From: Desulfotomaculaceae bacterium
GTDB lineage: Bacteria; Bacillota; Desulfotomaculia; Desulfotomaculales; Pelotomaculaceae
Assembly: GCA_028702435.1 (NCBI GenBank)
Contig: JAQVOX010000005.1
Span: 1 to 32,912 of the forward strand
Direction: 5' to 3'
Length of the DNA stretch: 32,912 nt
The translations under genes were made by a program, and so were the position numbers. Position 1 is the stretch's first letter, and each line of letters starts with the position of its first letter. The notes under the pieces are model-generated. The model was not told the DNA's origin, did no database searches, and saw only the letters and a program-made list of their open reading frames with translations. Shown here one piece after another: positions 8,372 through 16,537 of this stretch.

Positions 8372-8689
8372 CTATTCTTTTTTAATCCCCCGGCCGGACT
8401 TCATTAAAGTGTAAACAAAAGTAGTCGCTGCTAAAATAACCAGTACCTTGATAATAAAATTGGTCTTCTCGGATTTAAAACCCTCTTTTTCTTTTCTAAT
8501 TTCCACTACAGGGTCTAGTCTTAAGTCATAATAATTACCTTGATTCTCCATCTTATACTGTAGGTTCTCAAGTTTTACCATTTTCTCTTCATGCTTTGAC
8601 ATACTGGTCATAAAGCTTACCATCTGAATACCGAGGAAAGCTAAGGCAAATAAAATAAGCAACAGTCGGGAAAAACGAGAGTTAGTCAT
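8372..8689 (-). CDS. small protein with two membrane segments
   Basis: A 105-aa protein with a hydrophobic helix at about 8-27, a charged and probably coiled-coil middle (KHEEKMVKLENLQYKMENQ), and a second hydrophobic helix at about 78-96, ending basic (SGRGIKKE). The ATG follows AAGGAG by 5 bases. It is convergent with the GTPase operon, almost touching its last gene, so the two may overlap at the transcript level. I do not recognise a family. A link to the GTPase operon is suggested only by position and similar architecture. Confidence 0.72.
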   Translation of the reverse strand: MTNSRFSRLLLILFALAFLGIQMVSFMTSMSKHEEKMVKLENLQYKMENQGNYYDLRLDPVVEIRKEKEGFKSEKTNFIIKVLVILAATTFVYTLMKSGRGIKKE

Positions 8690-8860
8690 AACGTCTCCTT
8701 TTACAGATTAATGGGAATATACTTCAAACTTACTGTAGAAAATTCAGGTTTTTTTTGGAGTTTAATACATATAATTTCCATTAAAATTTAATCACTCATT
8801 CTATTCAGCAAGAATCTCAAAATCCCTTCTGCTATTACCATATAAACTAAGGAGTGTTAT

Positions 8861-9841
8861 ATGGAATATTTAATAGAAAATATGACTACTCAACTTCGCT
8901 GGATAAAAAATTGCCAAATTCTTAGCCCGGGCCATGCTGCAGACGGTGCGATTAAAAAGTATCCTAACCAGGGCTGGATCAATCCCTATTTTGCTAATTT
9001 TGCGGCAACAGCTATGTTGGAAGCCCCTGTGAACTACCCTTTGGTCAAGCGCTATTTAAACTGGTATCTCCGCCATCTTGAAAACAACGGAACCATCCTC
9101 GACTATCACTATGACGATCAATTACTATTCAAAACAGCCGGACCGGATTCAGAAGACTCTTATGCCGGCACTTATCTCTCCCTGGCCAGCTCATACCATT
9201 ACCGGACCGGGCAAACAGACTGGGTTAGGAAAAACCTCCCCCGCTTAAAAAAAATAGCCGGGGTGATCATAAACCTGATGGACCGGGACGGTCTTACCTT
9301 TGCCCTGGCCGGCTACCATGTGAAATATCTCATGGACAACTGCGAAGCCTACCGGGGTTTAAAGGATTTCGCTAATCTTCTGCATTCGATCGGCGACCAG
9401 GATGCGGCTGTCTATCAATCTAAAGCCGGTGCTATTGCCGCTGGTATTGAAAAAATGCTCTGGAACCCGCGTACCAGGTGCTACCATGCCAGCAAAACAG
9501 GCTGGTTCAGAAACCGAATCCGCCTAAGAAAATTTTATCCGGACGCAGCCTGTCAGGTTTTTCCTGTGCTATATGGATTGCTCAAGCCTGGTTCAAAGCG
9601 GGCAGACAGCCTTTATAACTTATTTAACAATTTCCAGCCAGATTGGGTTATTATTAAGCCACCGGATTTTCCATGGATGCTTCTGGGTTATTACGCCTGC
9701 CTGCACGGTGATTTCAAACGCGCGCTTGAGAAAATTAAGCAAGCTAACAAAGTCTATATCGAACCGCAGTCAGGGAACTGGTACTGTGCCGAGGCAGCCT
9801 TTTACGTCTTGACCTGTGTAAAATTAATTATGTCCAAATAA
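8861..9841 (+). CDS. six-hairpin glycosidase-like protein
   Basis: A 326-aa protein whose repeated helix-turn-helix units and aromatic/acidic loops (PNQGWINPYFANFAATAML, NNGTILDYHYDD, GPDSEDSYAGTYLSLASSY, EPQSGNWYCAEAAFYVL) look like an alpha/alpha-toroid glycoside hydrolase of the six-hairpin type. I cannot name the GH family or the catalytic acids with confidence. There is no signal peptide, so it is probably cytoplasmic. The ATG follows AAGGAG by 6 bases. It precedes a GH15 glucoamylase by 72 bases on the same strand, which suggests joint action on an alpha-glucan or oligosaccharide. Substrate is unknown. Confidence 0.75.
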   Translation: MEYLIENMTTQLRWIKNCQILSPGHAADGAIKKYPNQGWINPYFANFAATAMLEAPVNYPLVKRYLNWYLRHLENNGTILDYHYDDQLLFKTAGPDSEDSYAGTYLSLASSYHYRTGQTDWVRKNLPRLKKIAGVIINLMDRDGLTFALAGYHVKYLMDNCEAYRGLKDFANLLHSIGDQDAAVYQSKAGAIAAGIEKMLWNPRTRCYHASKTGWFRNRIRLRKFYPDAACQVFPVLYGLLKPGSKRADSLYNLFNNFQPDWVIIKPPDFPWMLLGYYACLHGDFKRALEKIKQANKVYIEPQSGNWYCAEAAFYVLTCVKLIMSK

Positions 9842-9913
9842 ATGGCTTAAATTGTATATACATTTATACTATTCCCCGGACCTAAGCCGGGCATAATATG
9901 AAAACTATGATGA

Positions 9914-11932
9914 GTGGTGGTGAAAAAAATAATTAATCCGAAACCCCATCCAGAAATGCCGGAAGCTATTATCGGGAACTCAAAAATGCTGGCCTCGATC
10001 AGAGACAATGGAGAGATTTACAAGCTTTTTTGGCCACAAATTGATTATGGCCAGCACCTTGGACACTTCTGGCCGGGGATCAGGCTGTCCTTGCCGGAAG
10101 GACAAAGTTTCACTAAGTGGTTCCACCTAAATATATGGAGGTCTACGCAACGCTACCTGGAGGATACCAATATATTTGAAACGGAAATGTCCAGCCAGAC
10201 TCATAATCTTAAAGCGGTCCAACATGATTTCATTCTTCCAGACCGGGACATCCTGGTTAGACACTATATATTAACAAATAGCGGCAAGAAACCCGAAAAG
10301 CTTACATTTATGGTCTATTGCGCCTTTGAAATTGAGGAATCCACTCTGTACGACGACGCTCAAATCGATTTTTCAAATAATTCCCTCACCTTTTCCCGGA
10401 GAAATATCTATCTGGCTTTAACCGGGGCTGGTTATCCCTTGAGCGGCTACCAATGTGGCAGGCGAGGCACCCACTCCGACCCTTTTCAGGATGCCTCCAG
10501 AGGTGTGCTCCGGGGTGGCAGTGACAATATCCGGCATAGTTCCGGAAGCCTGGACTGGGACATGGGTGAACTAAAACCGGGAGAATCAAAGAGCCTAACC
10601 CTTTACCTGGCAGCAGGTTCAGGGCAGGAAATAGTAAGAGCACTACTCGCTGAGGCCACTGCCAAAAAAGGTTGCGACTGGCTGGAACATACGAAACAGT
10701 ACTGGTACAATTGGCTCGGGAAAGGAATGGCAAAGGCAAGCGAAAATGTGGACAACAGAGCGTTCCACCGGTCACTTTTGGCCATGAAGCTAATGTCAAA
10801 CAAGGAAACAGGCGCATCAATCGCCGCACCGGAGTTTGATCCTTACTATCTGATGTGCGGCGGCTATGGTTACTGCTGGCCACGTGACGCTGTTTATGTT
10901 GCCGCTGCTTTCGATGAAGCTGGTTATCATCGTGTCGCCGCAAAATTTTACGATTTTACCTGCTTAGTCCAGAGAAAAGAAGGTGGCTGGGAACAGCGCT
11001 ATTTCACGGACGGCTCGGTGGCGCCGAGTTGGGGCAAGCAAATTGACCAGATCGGTGCTGTATTATGGGGTTACGGTCACCACTACGGGCTCACCGGAGA
11101 TAATGATTTTCTGGACCGGATCTGGACCTCCCTGGACCTGGGAGCAAGTTTCCTCACTAATAACCTGGAAACAAACGGCCTCCCTGTCCCCAGCTTTGAC
11201 CCGTGGGAAGATGAATACGGCCAGGGCACTTATTCCGCGACAGCGGTATACGGTGGCCTGGTGGCAGCGAGCGAAATTGCATTGATAAAAGGTAACAAAG
11301 AAGCCGCGGAAAGGTGGCGCCTGGCAGCTGAAACAGTTAGAGAAGGTATACTGAATAACCAGTGGTCACCCAGACACAATAGATTCCTGCGCGGCGTCAA
11401 CAGAAGGGTTCACCAGGATACTTACAATCATGCCGCTTATGAAGGAAAAAAAACCTTCACCGGTACCGATCCCGCCGGTATTTACCCGACCTACTGGGTT
11501 GGAGAAGATGAACGGGTGGACTCAGCCCTATTAGGACTCGCCTTTCCATTCCGGGTACTAGAACCAAATGATGAAAAGCTGCAAGCCACCGTTCAGGCCA
11601 TTGAAGAACAGCTATGGAACAACAACACCGGTGGCCTGCATCGCTATACCGGTGATAGTTACCGGGGTGGAAACCCCTGGCTGATTACCACCTTTTGGTT
11701 GGCGATCTATTACTGCATGTCCGGAAAGCGTGACCGGGCCGAAGTACTCTACCGCTGGTGTCTGGCGCAGGCAAACCGTCATTTGCTTCTTCCCGAGCAG
11801 ATCGACAAAAACCGTGGCGGTCCAGTCTGGGTAATGCCCCTGAACTGGTCTCATGCCATGCTCGTGCTGGCCAGACTGGCGCTAGAGGACCATTTGAGTA
11901 TTATTAAACCGGCAAATCAAACCACCAGCTAG
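9914..11932 (+). CDS. glycoside hydrolase family 15 (glucoamylase-like)
   Basis: A 672-aa enzyme of the bacterial glucoamylase/glucodextranase type, releasing glucose from non-reducing ends of alpha-glucans. An N-terminal beta-sandwich (about 1-260) is joined to an alpha/alpha barrel. Catalytic-domain signatures are CGGYGYCWPRDAVYVA (about 313), FDPWEDEYGQGTYSATAVYGG with the probable general acid, and LLLPEQ...PVWVMPLNWSHAML near the end with the probable base Glu. No signal peptide is visible, so an intracellular role on glycogen-like material is inferred. The start is uncertain: three consecutive GTG codons begin the frame with no good ribosome site before them. A CCCGG/CCGGG hairpin at 9875-9891 lies in the gap upstream. 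Confidence 0.85.
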   Translation: MVVKKIINPKPHPEMPEAIIGNSKMLASIRDNGEIYKLFWPQIDYGQHLGHFWPGIRLSLPEGQSFTKWFHLNIWRSTQRYLEDTNIFETEMSSQTHNLKAVQHDFILPDRDILVRHYILTNSGKKPEKLTFMVYCAFEIEESTLYDDAQIDFSNNSLTFSRRNIYLALTGAGYPLSGYQCGRRGTHSDPFQDASRGVLRGGSDNIRHSSGSLDWDMGELKPGESKSLTLYLAAGSGQEIVRALLAEATAKKGCDWLEHTKQYWYNWLGKGMAKASENVDNRAFHRSLLAMKLMSNKETGASIAAPEFDPYYLMCGGYGYCWPRDAVYVAAAFDEAGYHRVAAKFYDFTCLVQRKEGGWEQRYFTDGSVAPSWGKQIDQIGAVLWGYGHHYGLTGDNDFLDRIWTSLDLGASFLTNNLETNGLPVPSFDPWEDEYGQGTYSATAVYGGLVAASEIALIKGNKEAAERWRLAAETVREGILNNQWSPRHNRFLRGVNRRVHQDTYNHAAYEGKKTFTGTDPAGIYPTYWVGEDERVDSALLGLAFPFRVLEPNDEKLQATVQAIEEQLWNNNTGGLHRYTGDSYRGGNPWLITTFWLAIYYCMSGKRDRAEVLYRWCLAQANRHLLLPEQIDKNRGGPVWVMPLNWSHAMLVLARLALEDHLSIIKPANQTTS

Positions 11933-11943
11933 GTTGGTGGTTT
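11919..11943 (+). terminator. probable terminator after the GH15 gene
   Basis: A 9-bp perfect stem (AAACCACCA/TGGTGGTTT, 7-base loop) overlaps the stop codon of the GH15 gene. The T-rich tail is short (TTT, then AATTG), so strength is uncertain. Confidence 0.55.
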
Positions 11944-11985
11944 AATTGTGTTCATCATGAAATTTTACTAAGCGCGGCATTTAAA

Positions 11986-13041
11986 TTAACTTTGAACAAG
12001 GTCATCCAGCGTTTCAAACGAATATCCCTGTGCCTTTGCATCTTTTATAATACGGTCCATCGCCCCCGCAGTATCTTTAGAAACTGCATGGAGCAGGATC
12101 AAGGCGCCATTATGCAAATTATCCATTACCGACTGGTAAGCTTCCTGCGAGCCGCCCGGCATCGGAACCCAATCTACCATCGCTAGACTCCAAAGTATAT
12201 TATAATAACCCAATTCTTTAGTCACTGCCAGGGTGCGCTCACTATATTCGCCTTTAGGTGGGCGAAGGTACTTCATTCCTTTATTGCCGGTTATTTTCTC
12301 GAACTCTTGCTCAACGATCTGAAGCTCCCTAATAATTTGTTCATCAGATATGTCCGGTAGACTTGGATGGGTGTCGGTATGATTGCACACCAGATGCCCT
12401 TCATTTACTATTCGTTTGATCAGTTCAGGCTGGGACTTCAAGTAATGCCCGGTGACAAAAAAGGCAGCTTTTACATTGTTGGCTTTAAGGGTATCTAAAA
12501 TCCCGTTGGTGTACCCATTTTCATAACCGTTATCGAAGGTCAAGTATACTACCTTTTGCTCAGGGCTACCAACCCAATATGCGCCGTATTTGCTAAGTTC
12601 GGTGCTAATTGAAGTGGGCATCTCCGGCTGTAGGTGCTGACTATTACGCTTTAGCCCCCAGCCGCGCTTAATGTTGGACAATTGGCTCACTGTGGTCGTG
12701 GTGGACGGCTCACCCGCAGTAGTTATTTTGGTTGCAGGTTTTTCTATAACTTGCGTCATGCTGCCCGCTCCAACCTCATTAGCGTTTGCTCCCAAGGCTG
12801 GGGTACCGGATACCTCAGACACCTCACTACCTTGCTTGTCTGCTATGGCTTTTTCACCATCCTGGCTGTCCGGCGCCGCCATATTGGGGTAAGTTTCCCC
12901 AGGACCACCCGTCCGAGCTGTTCCCAGCTGGTTTTGCCAAACATACCCGGACATAACATACCCGGACACACCTAGCAATAAAACAACGGCCGCCAGGACA
13001 ATAACCTTTCTGTTTTTTAATTTTTCTAGTTGTTTTTTCAT
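11986..13041 (-). CDS. pdaA: polysaccharide deacetylase, PdaA-type
   Basis: Membrane-anchored NodB-fold deacetylase that resembles the muramic-delta-lactam enzyme PdaA of spore cortex peptidoglycan. A basic start and hydrophobic segment (about 14-33) precede a low-complexity Ala/Gly/Pro/Thr linker to about residue 150. The NodB domain follows: LTFDNGYENG, with Asn in place of the second Asp as in PdaA; the HTDTH metal motif near 222; RPPKGEYS; VDWVPMPGG; ILLHAV. Two ATGs adjoin. The second (13041) lies 5 bases from GGGGGG and is preferred over 13044. It lies after ftsY in the same direction, across a 190-base gap. Substrate is assigned by motif resemblance only. Confidence 0.87.
   Translation of the reverse strand: MKKQLEKLKNRKVIVLAAVVLLLGVSGYVMSGYVWQNQLGTARTGGPGETYPNMAAPDSQDGEKAIADKQGSEVSEVSGTPALGANANEVGAGSMTQVIEKPATKITTAGEPSTTTTVSQLSNIKRGWGLKRNSQHLQPEMPTSISTELSKYGAYWVGSPEQKVVYLTFDNGYENGYTNGILDTLKANNVKAAFFVTGHYLKSQPELIKRIVNEGHLVCNHTDTHPSLPDISDEQIIRELQIVEQEFEKITGNKGMKYLRPPKGEYSERTLAVTKELGYYNILWSLAMVDWVPMPGGSQEAYQSVMDNLHNGALILLHAVSKDTAGAMDRIIKDAKAQGYSFETLDDLVQS
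12941..12970. repeat. 15-bp tandem duplication inside pdaA
   Basis: Two adjacent 15-base units, ACATACCCGGACATA and ACATACCCGGACACA, encode the repeated peptide SGYV-M/W just after the membrane segment of the deacetylase. Probably a slippage duplication in a linker. Confidence 0.85.
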
Positions 13042-13234
13042 CATTGCCCCCCTGAATGTACTTGAGACATTATTATAATTGACGGATCGCTGGATTATTA
13101 TCCTTTCCCTAAAAAGCTCCTGCTGACAAGATTCAACAAAAACTAATCATATCCTTTTGAAAAGGTTTACGTATTATATTATTCAGGGGGTAAATGTTTT
13201 CCGGCGCCAAGCACCGGAGAAAAAACCAGGCAAT

Positions 13235-14149
13235 TTAGCCGGGAAAAAGTGCATCAACAAATTCTTTGGCATTAAAAGGTCGGAGGTCCCCGGGTTCTTC
13301 CCCAATACCAATCAGTTTAACCGGGATACTTAAGGCTTGGTTCACTCCTATTACCACTCCGCCCCGGGCACTCCCGTCCAGCTTGGTCAGGGCAATCCCG
13401 GTTACACCTGCCGCCGCACTAAACTGCTGGGCCTGGTTGATGGCATTCTGGCCAGTGGTAGCATCCAGCACCAGTAAAACTTCATGGGGCGCCCCAGGCA
13501 TTTCACGATCCAGCACCCTGCTAATCTTTCTTAATTCTTCCATTAAGTTGCTTTTTGTATGCAGCCTGCCGGCAGTATCTATAAGTAAGACGTCTGCCCG
13601 GCGCGCTCTCGCGGCCTGAAGGGAGTCAAAAGCAACAGCGGCCGGATCAGCTCCTTCCTGGTGTTTGATCAGTTCCACTCCTACGCGGTTGGCCCAGGAC
13701 TCCAGTTGTTCTATAGCAGCTGCCCGAAAAGTGTCCGCGGCACCCAAAATAACTTTTTTTCCCTCAGATTTCAACAAGTAAGCTAACTTCCCGATGGTAG
13801 TGGTTTTACCCACCCCATTGACACCCAGTACTACAATTACTGTTGGAGCTTCACGATTAAAATTAATCGACGACCGGCCATCGTCTAGCATAATGCCGAT
13901 TTGCTCTTTCAAAATCGCTTTGAGTTCCCCGGCGTCTGCCACACGGCGCTCCCTGACCACACGCCGGGCCACCTCCACTAGTTCAAGGGCGGTGTTTACC
14001 CCTACGTCAGCCTGAATCAGCAATTCCTCCAACTCTTCGTAAAGTTCTTCATCGATAGACTTGTGGCGGTGCACTAGGTGATCAATCTTTTCAACTAAAC
14101 CACGGCGGGTTTTGGTCAGGCTTTCTTGCAAACGGTTAAAGAAACCCAT
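13235..14149 (-). CDS. ftsY: signal recognition particle receptor FtsY
   Basis: SRP receptor GTPase that docks SRP-ribosome complexes at the membrane. It has the N domain (about 1-95) and G domain with GVNGVGKTTT (109-118), the insertion-box region GAADTFRAAAIEQL, DTAGR (191-195), TKLDGSARGG (255-264) and C-terminal GIGEEPGDLRPF. At 304 aa it is a short form without the acidic A domain. The best ribosome site (GGGAGG) is 13 bases from the ATG, a long spacing. It follows rnc by 66 bases; smc, often found between them in related bacteria, is absent. An imperfect CCGGYGC hairpin at 13201-13217 lies downstream but has no T run. Confidence 0.96.
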   Translation of the reverse strand: MGFFNRLQESLTKTRRGLVEKIDHLVHRHKSIDEELYEELEELLIQADVGVNTALELVEVARRVVRERRVADAGELKAILKEQIGIMLDDGRSSINFNREAPTVIVVLGVNGVGKTTTIGKLAYLLKSEGKKVILGAADTFRAAAIEQLESWANRVGVELIKHQEGADPAAVAFDSLQAARARRADVLLIDTAGRLHTKSNLMEELRKISRVLDREMPGAPHEVLLVLDATTGQNAINQAQQFSAAAGVTGIALTKLDGSARGGVVIGVNQALSIPVKLIGIGEEPGDLRPFNAKEFVDALFPG

Positions 14150-14215
14150 CGACTCATTATAGCCTCCCTTATTAGCAAATACTGCGTTATATTATCGGGT
14201 AATATGTATCTGCCT

Positions 14216-14920
14216 TTACTTATTACATAGCCGTACCAGGGCCATCTTGGCTGCCTTTTGTTCCGATTCTTTTTTAGAACGACCGGCTCCGGTACCAACC
14301 ACCTTACCCTGGTATACTACACCGGCGGTAAAAGTCTTATCATGATCCGGACCCTCTTCCTTGATAATTATATACGAAACAGGCCCTAGGCCACGCTGTT
14401 GCACCATCTCTTGCAGCACTGTCTTATAATCCTGATCCAACCGGCCCTCCAGAACATCATCAATAACCGGAGCCAAAAACCGGATTGCTAATTCAGCAGC
14501 ACGGGCCAGTCCCTGATCTAGATAAATCGCCCCCAGCAAAGCCTCAAAAGCATCGGCTAGAATAGATGGGCGCTCCCTGCCACCGGAACCTTCCTCACCC
14601 TTGCCCATACTGAGACATAAGCCGAGCTTAAGTTCGTCGGCAACTTTGGCGAGGGATGACTCGCATACAACTGCAGCCCGGAATTTAGTTAATTCACCTT
14701 CACCCCAGTTAGGGTTATTCCGGTACAGAAAGTCACTAACCACCAGTTCCAGCACAGCATCACCTAAAAACTCCAGACGCTGGTTGTTTACCAATCCGGT
14801 CTGGCGCTTTTCACTGACAAAAGAACTATGAGTAAGGGCCTGGGACAGCAGGCTGTCGTCGCGCCAGTCGACACCAAGCTGCTTTCTCAACCGGAACCTG
14901 TACTCCCCCGTTTTGGACAC
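14216..14920 (-). CDS. rnc: ribonuclease III
   Basis: Double-strand-specific endoribonuclease for rRNA processing and mRNA turnover. The 234-aa protein has the nuclease signature NQRLEFLGDAVLEL (about 46-59) with E50 and D54 positions for metal binding, and a second acidic motif ADAFEALLGAIYLDQG near 122-137. A C-terminal double-stranded RNA binding domain starts near 160 and has the GAGRSKKESEQKAAKMAL helix. The start is GTG at 14920, just after AGGGGTGAT. It follows fabF by 34 bases and is probably part of the fab transcript. Confidence 0.95.
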   Translation of the reverse strand: MSKTGEYRFRLRKQLGVDWRDDSLLSQALTHSSFVSEKRQTGLVNNQRLEFLGDAVLELVVSDFLYRNNPNWGEGELTKFRAAVVCESSLAKVADELKLGLCLSMGKGEEGSGGRERPSILADAFEALLGAIYLDQGLARAAELAIRFLAPVIDDVLEGRLDQDYKTVLQEMVQQRGLGPVSYIIIKEEGPDHDKTFTAGVVYQGKVVGTGAGRSKKESEQKAAKMALVRLCNK

Positions 14921-14954
14921 GACATCACCCCTAAACCCCGGTAAGATTAGCTAT

Positions 14955-16199
14955 TTAATAATGCCGTTTAAACAGCAGCGTAGCATTATGCCCACCAAAT
15001 CCAAAAGAATTGGAAAGCGCTACGTTAACTTTAGCCTCTCTAGCTACATTGGGAACAAAGTCCAGATCGCACTCATCATCAGGATATTCATAATTGATCG
15101 TAGGCGGGATAACCCCACGGGTTATAGCCATCACACAAACAGTAGACTCCAGGCCACCGGCAGCGCCCAGCAGGTGGCCGGTCATAGACTTGGTTGAACT
15201 GACGGCCAGCTTGTTGGCATGTGCCCCAAAGACTTTTTTGATGGCACTTACTTCAGCCTTATCCCCAATCGGTGTAGAAGTTGCGTGAGCGTTAATATAG
15301 TCTACCTCTTCCGGTGCGATCCCGGCATCTTTGAGCGCACCAAGCATTGAATTCACTGCCCCGTGCCCTTCGGGATCAGGAGCAGTAATATGGTAGGCAT
15401 CACATGAGCTGCCGTACCCGGCAATCTCAGCATAAACCCGCGCGCCCCGGCTCAGGGCATGTTCCATCGTTTCCAGAACTAAAACCGCAGCTCCCTCACT
15501 GGATACAAAACCATCCCGCCGGGCGTCAAAAGGCCTGCTCGCTTTTTCCGGCTCATCGTTACTAGTTGACATGGCCTTCATCGAACAAAAACCAGCCATC
15601 GCCAGCGGGGTAAGCGGCGCTTCCGTTCCTCCGGAAATCATTACATCCGCATAGCCCCACTGCAGCATTCTAAACGCATCTCCCAGCGCATTGGAACTGG
15701 AGGCACACGCCGAAACGCTGGTGACATTAGGACCAAACAGGCGGTAACTTATCGCTACCTGTCCGGCTCCCATATTGGCAATCATCATCGGTACGAAAAA
15801 AGGGCTGACCCGCCCCGGGCCCTTCTCCGCTAAAACCCTTGCCTGCTCCTCCAGGGTTTCCATACCGCCTATTCCCGAACCGAGAATTACTCCAATCCGG
15901 TTCCTGTCCTCTGCTTCCAGATCAAGTCCCGCATCTGCAAGGGCCATACCGGTAGCAGCTACCGCAAATTGAGTAAAGCGGTCCATGCGCCGAGCTTCTT
16001 TTTTGTCTATATATTTAGTATGTTCAAAATCAACAACTTCACCGGCAATTTTAGTGCTATGGTTAGCTGGGTCAAACCTGGTTACCCGCCTGATCCCGGA
16101 AATTCCCCCGGTAAGAGAAGACCAGAATCTTTCCAGACCGGTACCCACCGGAGAGATAATCCCCAAACCGGTAATTACAACCCGCTTTTGCAACAACAT
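14955..16199 (-). CDS. fabF: beta-ketoacyl-ACP synthase II
   Basis: Condensing enzyme for chain elongation in type II fatty acid synthesis. The 414-aa thiolase-fold protein carries the Cys-His-His triad: C165 in SACASSSNALGDA, His in NAHATSTPIGD, and His in SMTGHLLGAAGG. The C-terminal NSFGFGGHNATLLF is typical of FabF. The ATG follows AAGGAGGAGGA closely. An intrinsic terminator stands between acpP and this gene, so it is likely expressed at a lower level than acpP unless a further promoter exists. Only one elongation synthase is encoded here besides FabH. Confidence 0.96.
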   Translation of the reverse strand: MLLQKRVVITGLGIISPVGTGLERFWSSLTGGISGIRRVTRFDPANHSTKIAGEVVDFEHTKYIDKKEARRMDRFTQFAVAATGMALADAGLDLEAEDRNRIGVILGSGIGGMETLEEQARVLAEKGPGRVSPFFVPMMIANMGAGQVAISYRLFGPNVTSVSACASSSNALGDAFRMLQWGYADVMISGGTEAPLTPLAMAGFCSMKAMSTSNDEPEKASRPFDARRDGFVSSEGAAVLVLETMEHALSRGARVYAEIAGYGSSCDAYHITAPDPEGHGAVNSMLGALKDAGIAPEEVDYINAHATSTPIGDKAEVSAIKKVFGAHANKLAVSSTKSMTGHLLGAAGGLESTVCVMAITRGVIPPTINYEYPDDECDLDFVPNVAREAKVNVALSNSFGFGGHNATLLFKRHY

Positions 16200-16214
16200 T
16201 CCTCCTCCTTCTTC

Positions 16215-16244
16215 AAAAAAGTCCCGTGGTTTCCCCCGGGACTT
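16215..16244 (-). terminator. intrinsic terminator between acpP and fabF
   Basis: Minus-strand stem AAGTCCCG/CGGGACTT (arms 16237-16244 and 16219-16226, 10-base loop) is followed by a six-T run. It lies just before the fabF ribosome site, inside the fab operon. Confidence 0.85.
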
Positions 16245-16260
16245 GCAGTCTGACGAAAAA

Positions 16261-16491
16261 TTATTGGCGCTCCTGAATGTATCTAACAGCCTCGCCTACG
16301 GTACGTATTTTTTCCGCATCCTCATCAGGAATTTCCAGGTCGAATTCTTCTTCTAAAGCCATGACCAGTTCAACAATATCTAAAGAGTCGGCTCCCAGGT
16401 TATCGACAAAGGACGCCTCCATTTGAACCTCCTCTTCTTCTACACCTAATTGATCAACAATGATGGACTTAACTTTGTCAGCTATCAACAT
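16261..16491 (-). CDS. acpP: acyl carrier protein
   Basis: Small acidic carrier of growing acyl chains. The 76-aa protein has the 4'-phosphopantetheine attachment site [18 protein letters not shown] with Ser36, and the usual length. The frame opens at GTG 16500. However, the ATG at 16491 gives the normal ACP N-terminus ([12 protein letters not shown]) and better spacing from GGGGGTGA. It lies between fabG and fabF, and an intrinsic terminator follows, which would favour high relative output of this gene. Confidence 0.96.
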   Translation of the reverse strand: MLIADKVKSIIVDQLGVEEEEVQMEASFVDNLGADSLDIVELVMALEEEFDLEIPDEDAEKIRTVGEAVRYIQERQ

Positions 16492-16537
16492 AGCGAACAC
16501 TCACCCCCTTTCGGTACTTTAACCAAAACAGCTTCTG

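Noticed and set aside
10386-10943. 185-codon frame antisense to the GH15 gene
   Set aside because: Shadow frame; the plus-strand protein has clear catalytic motifs throughout.
13048-13190. Inverted repeat CCCCCTGAAT (13048-13057) and ATTCAGGGGG (13181-13190) flanking the pdaA-ftsY gap
   Set aside because: One arm is the pdaA ribosome site. A 10-base match in such a spacer is weak evidence, and a 14-codon frame after the other arm is too short to support.
13201-13217. Hairpin CCGGYGC after ftsY as a terminator
   Set aside because: Stable stem but no T run on either strand directly after it.
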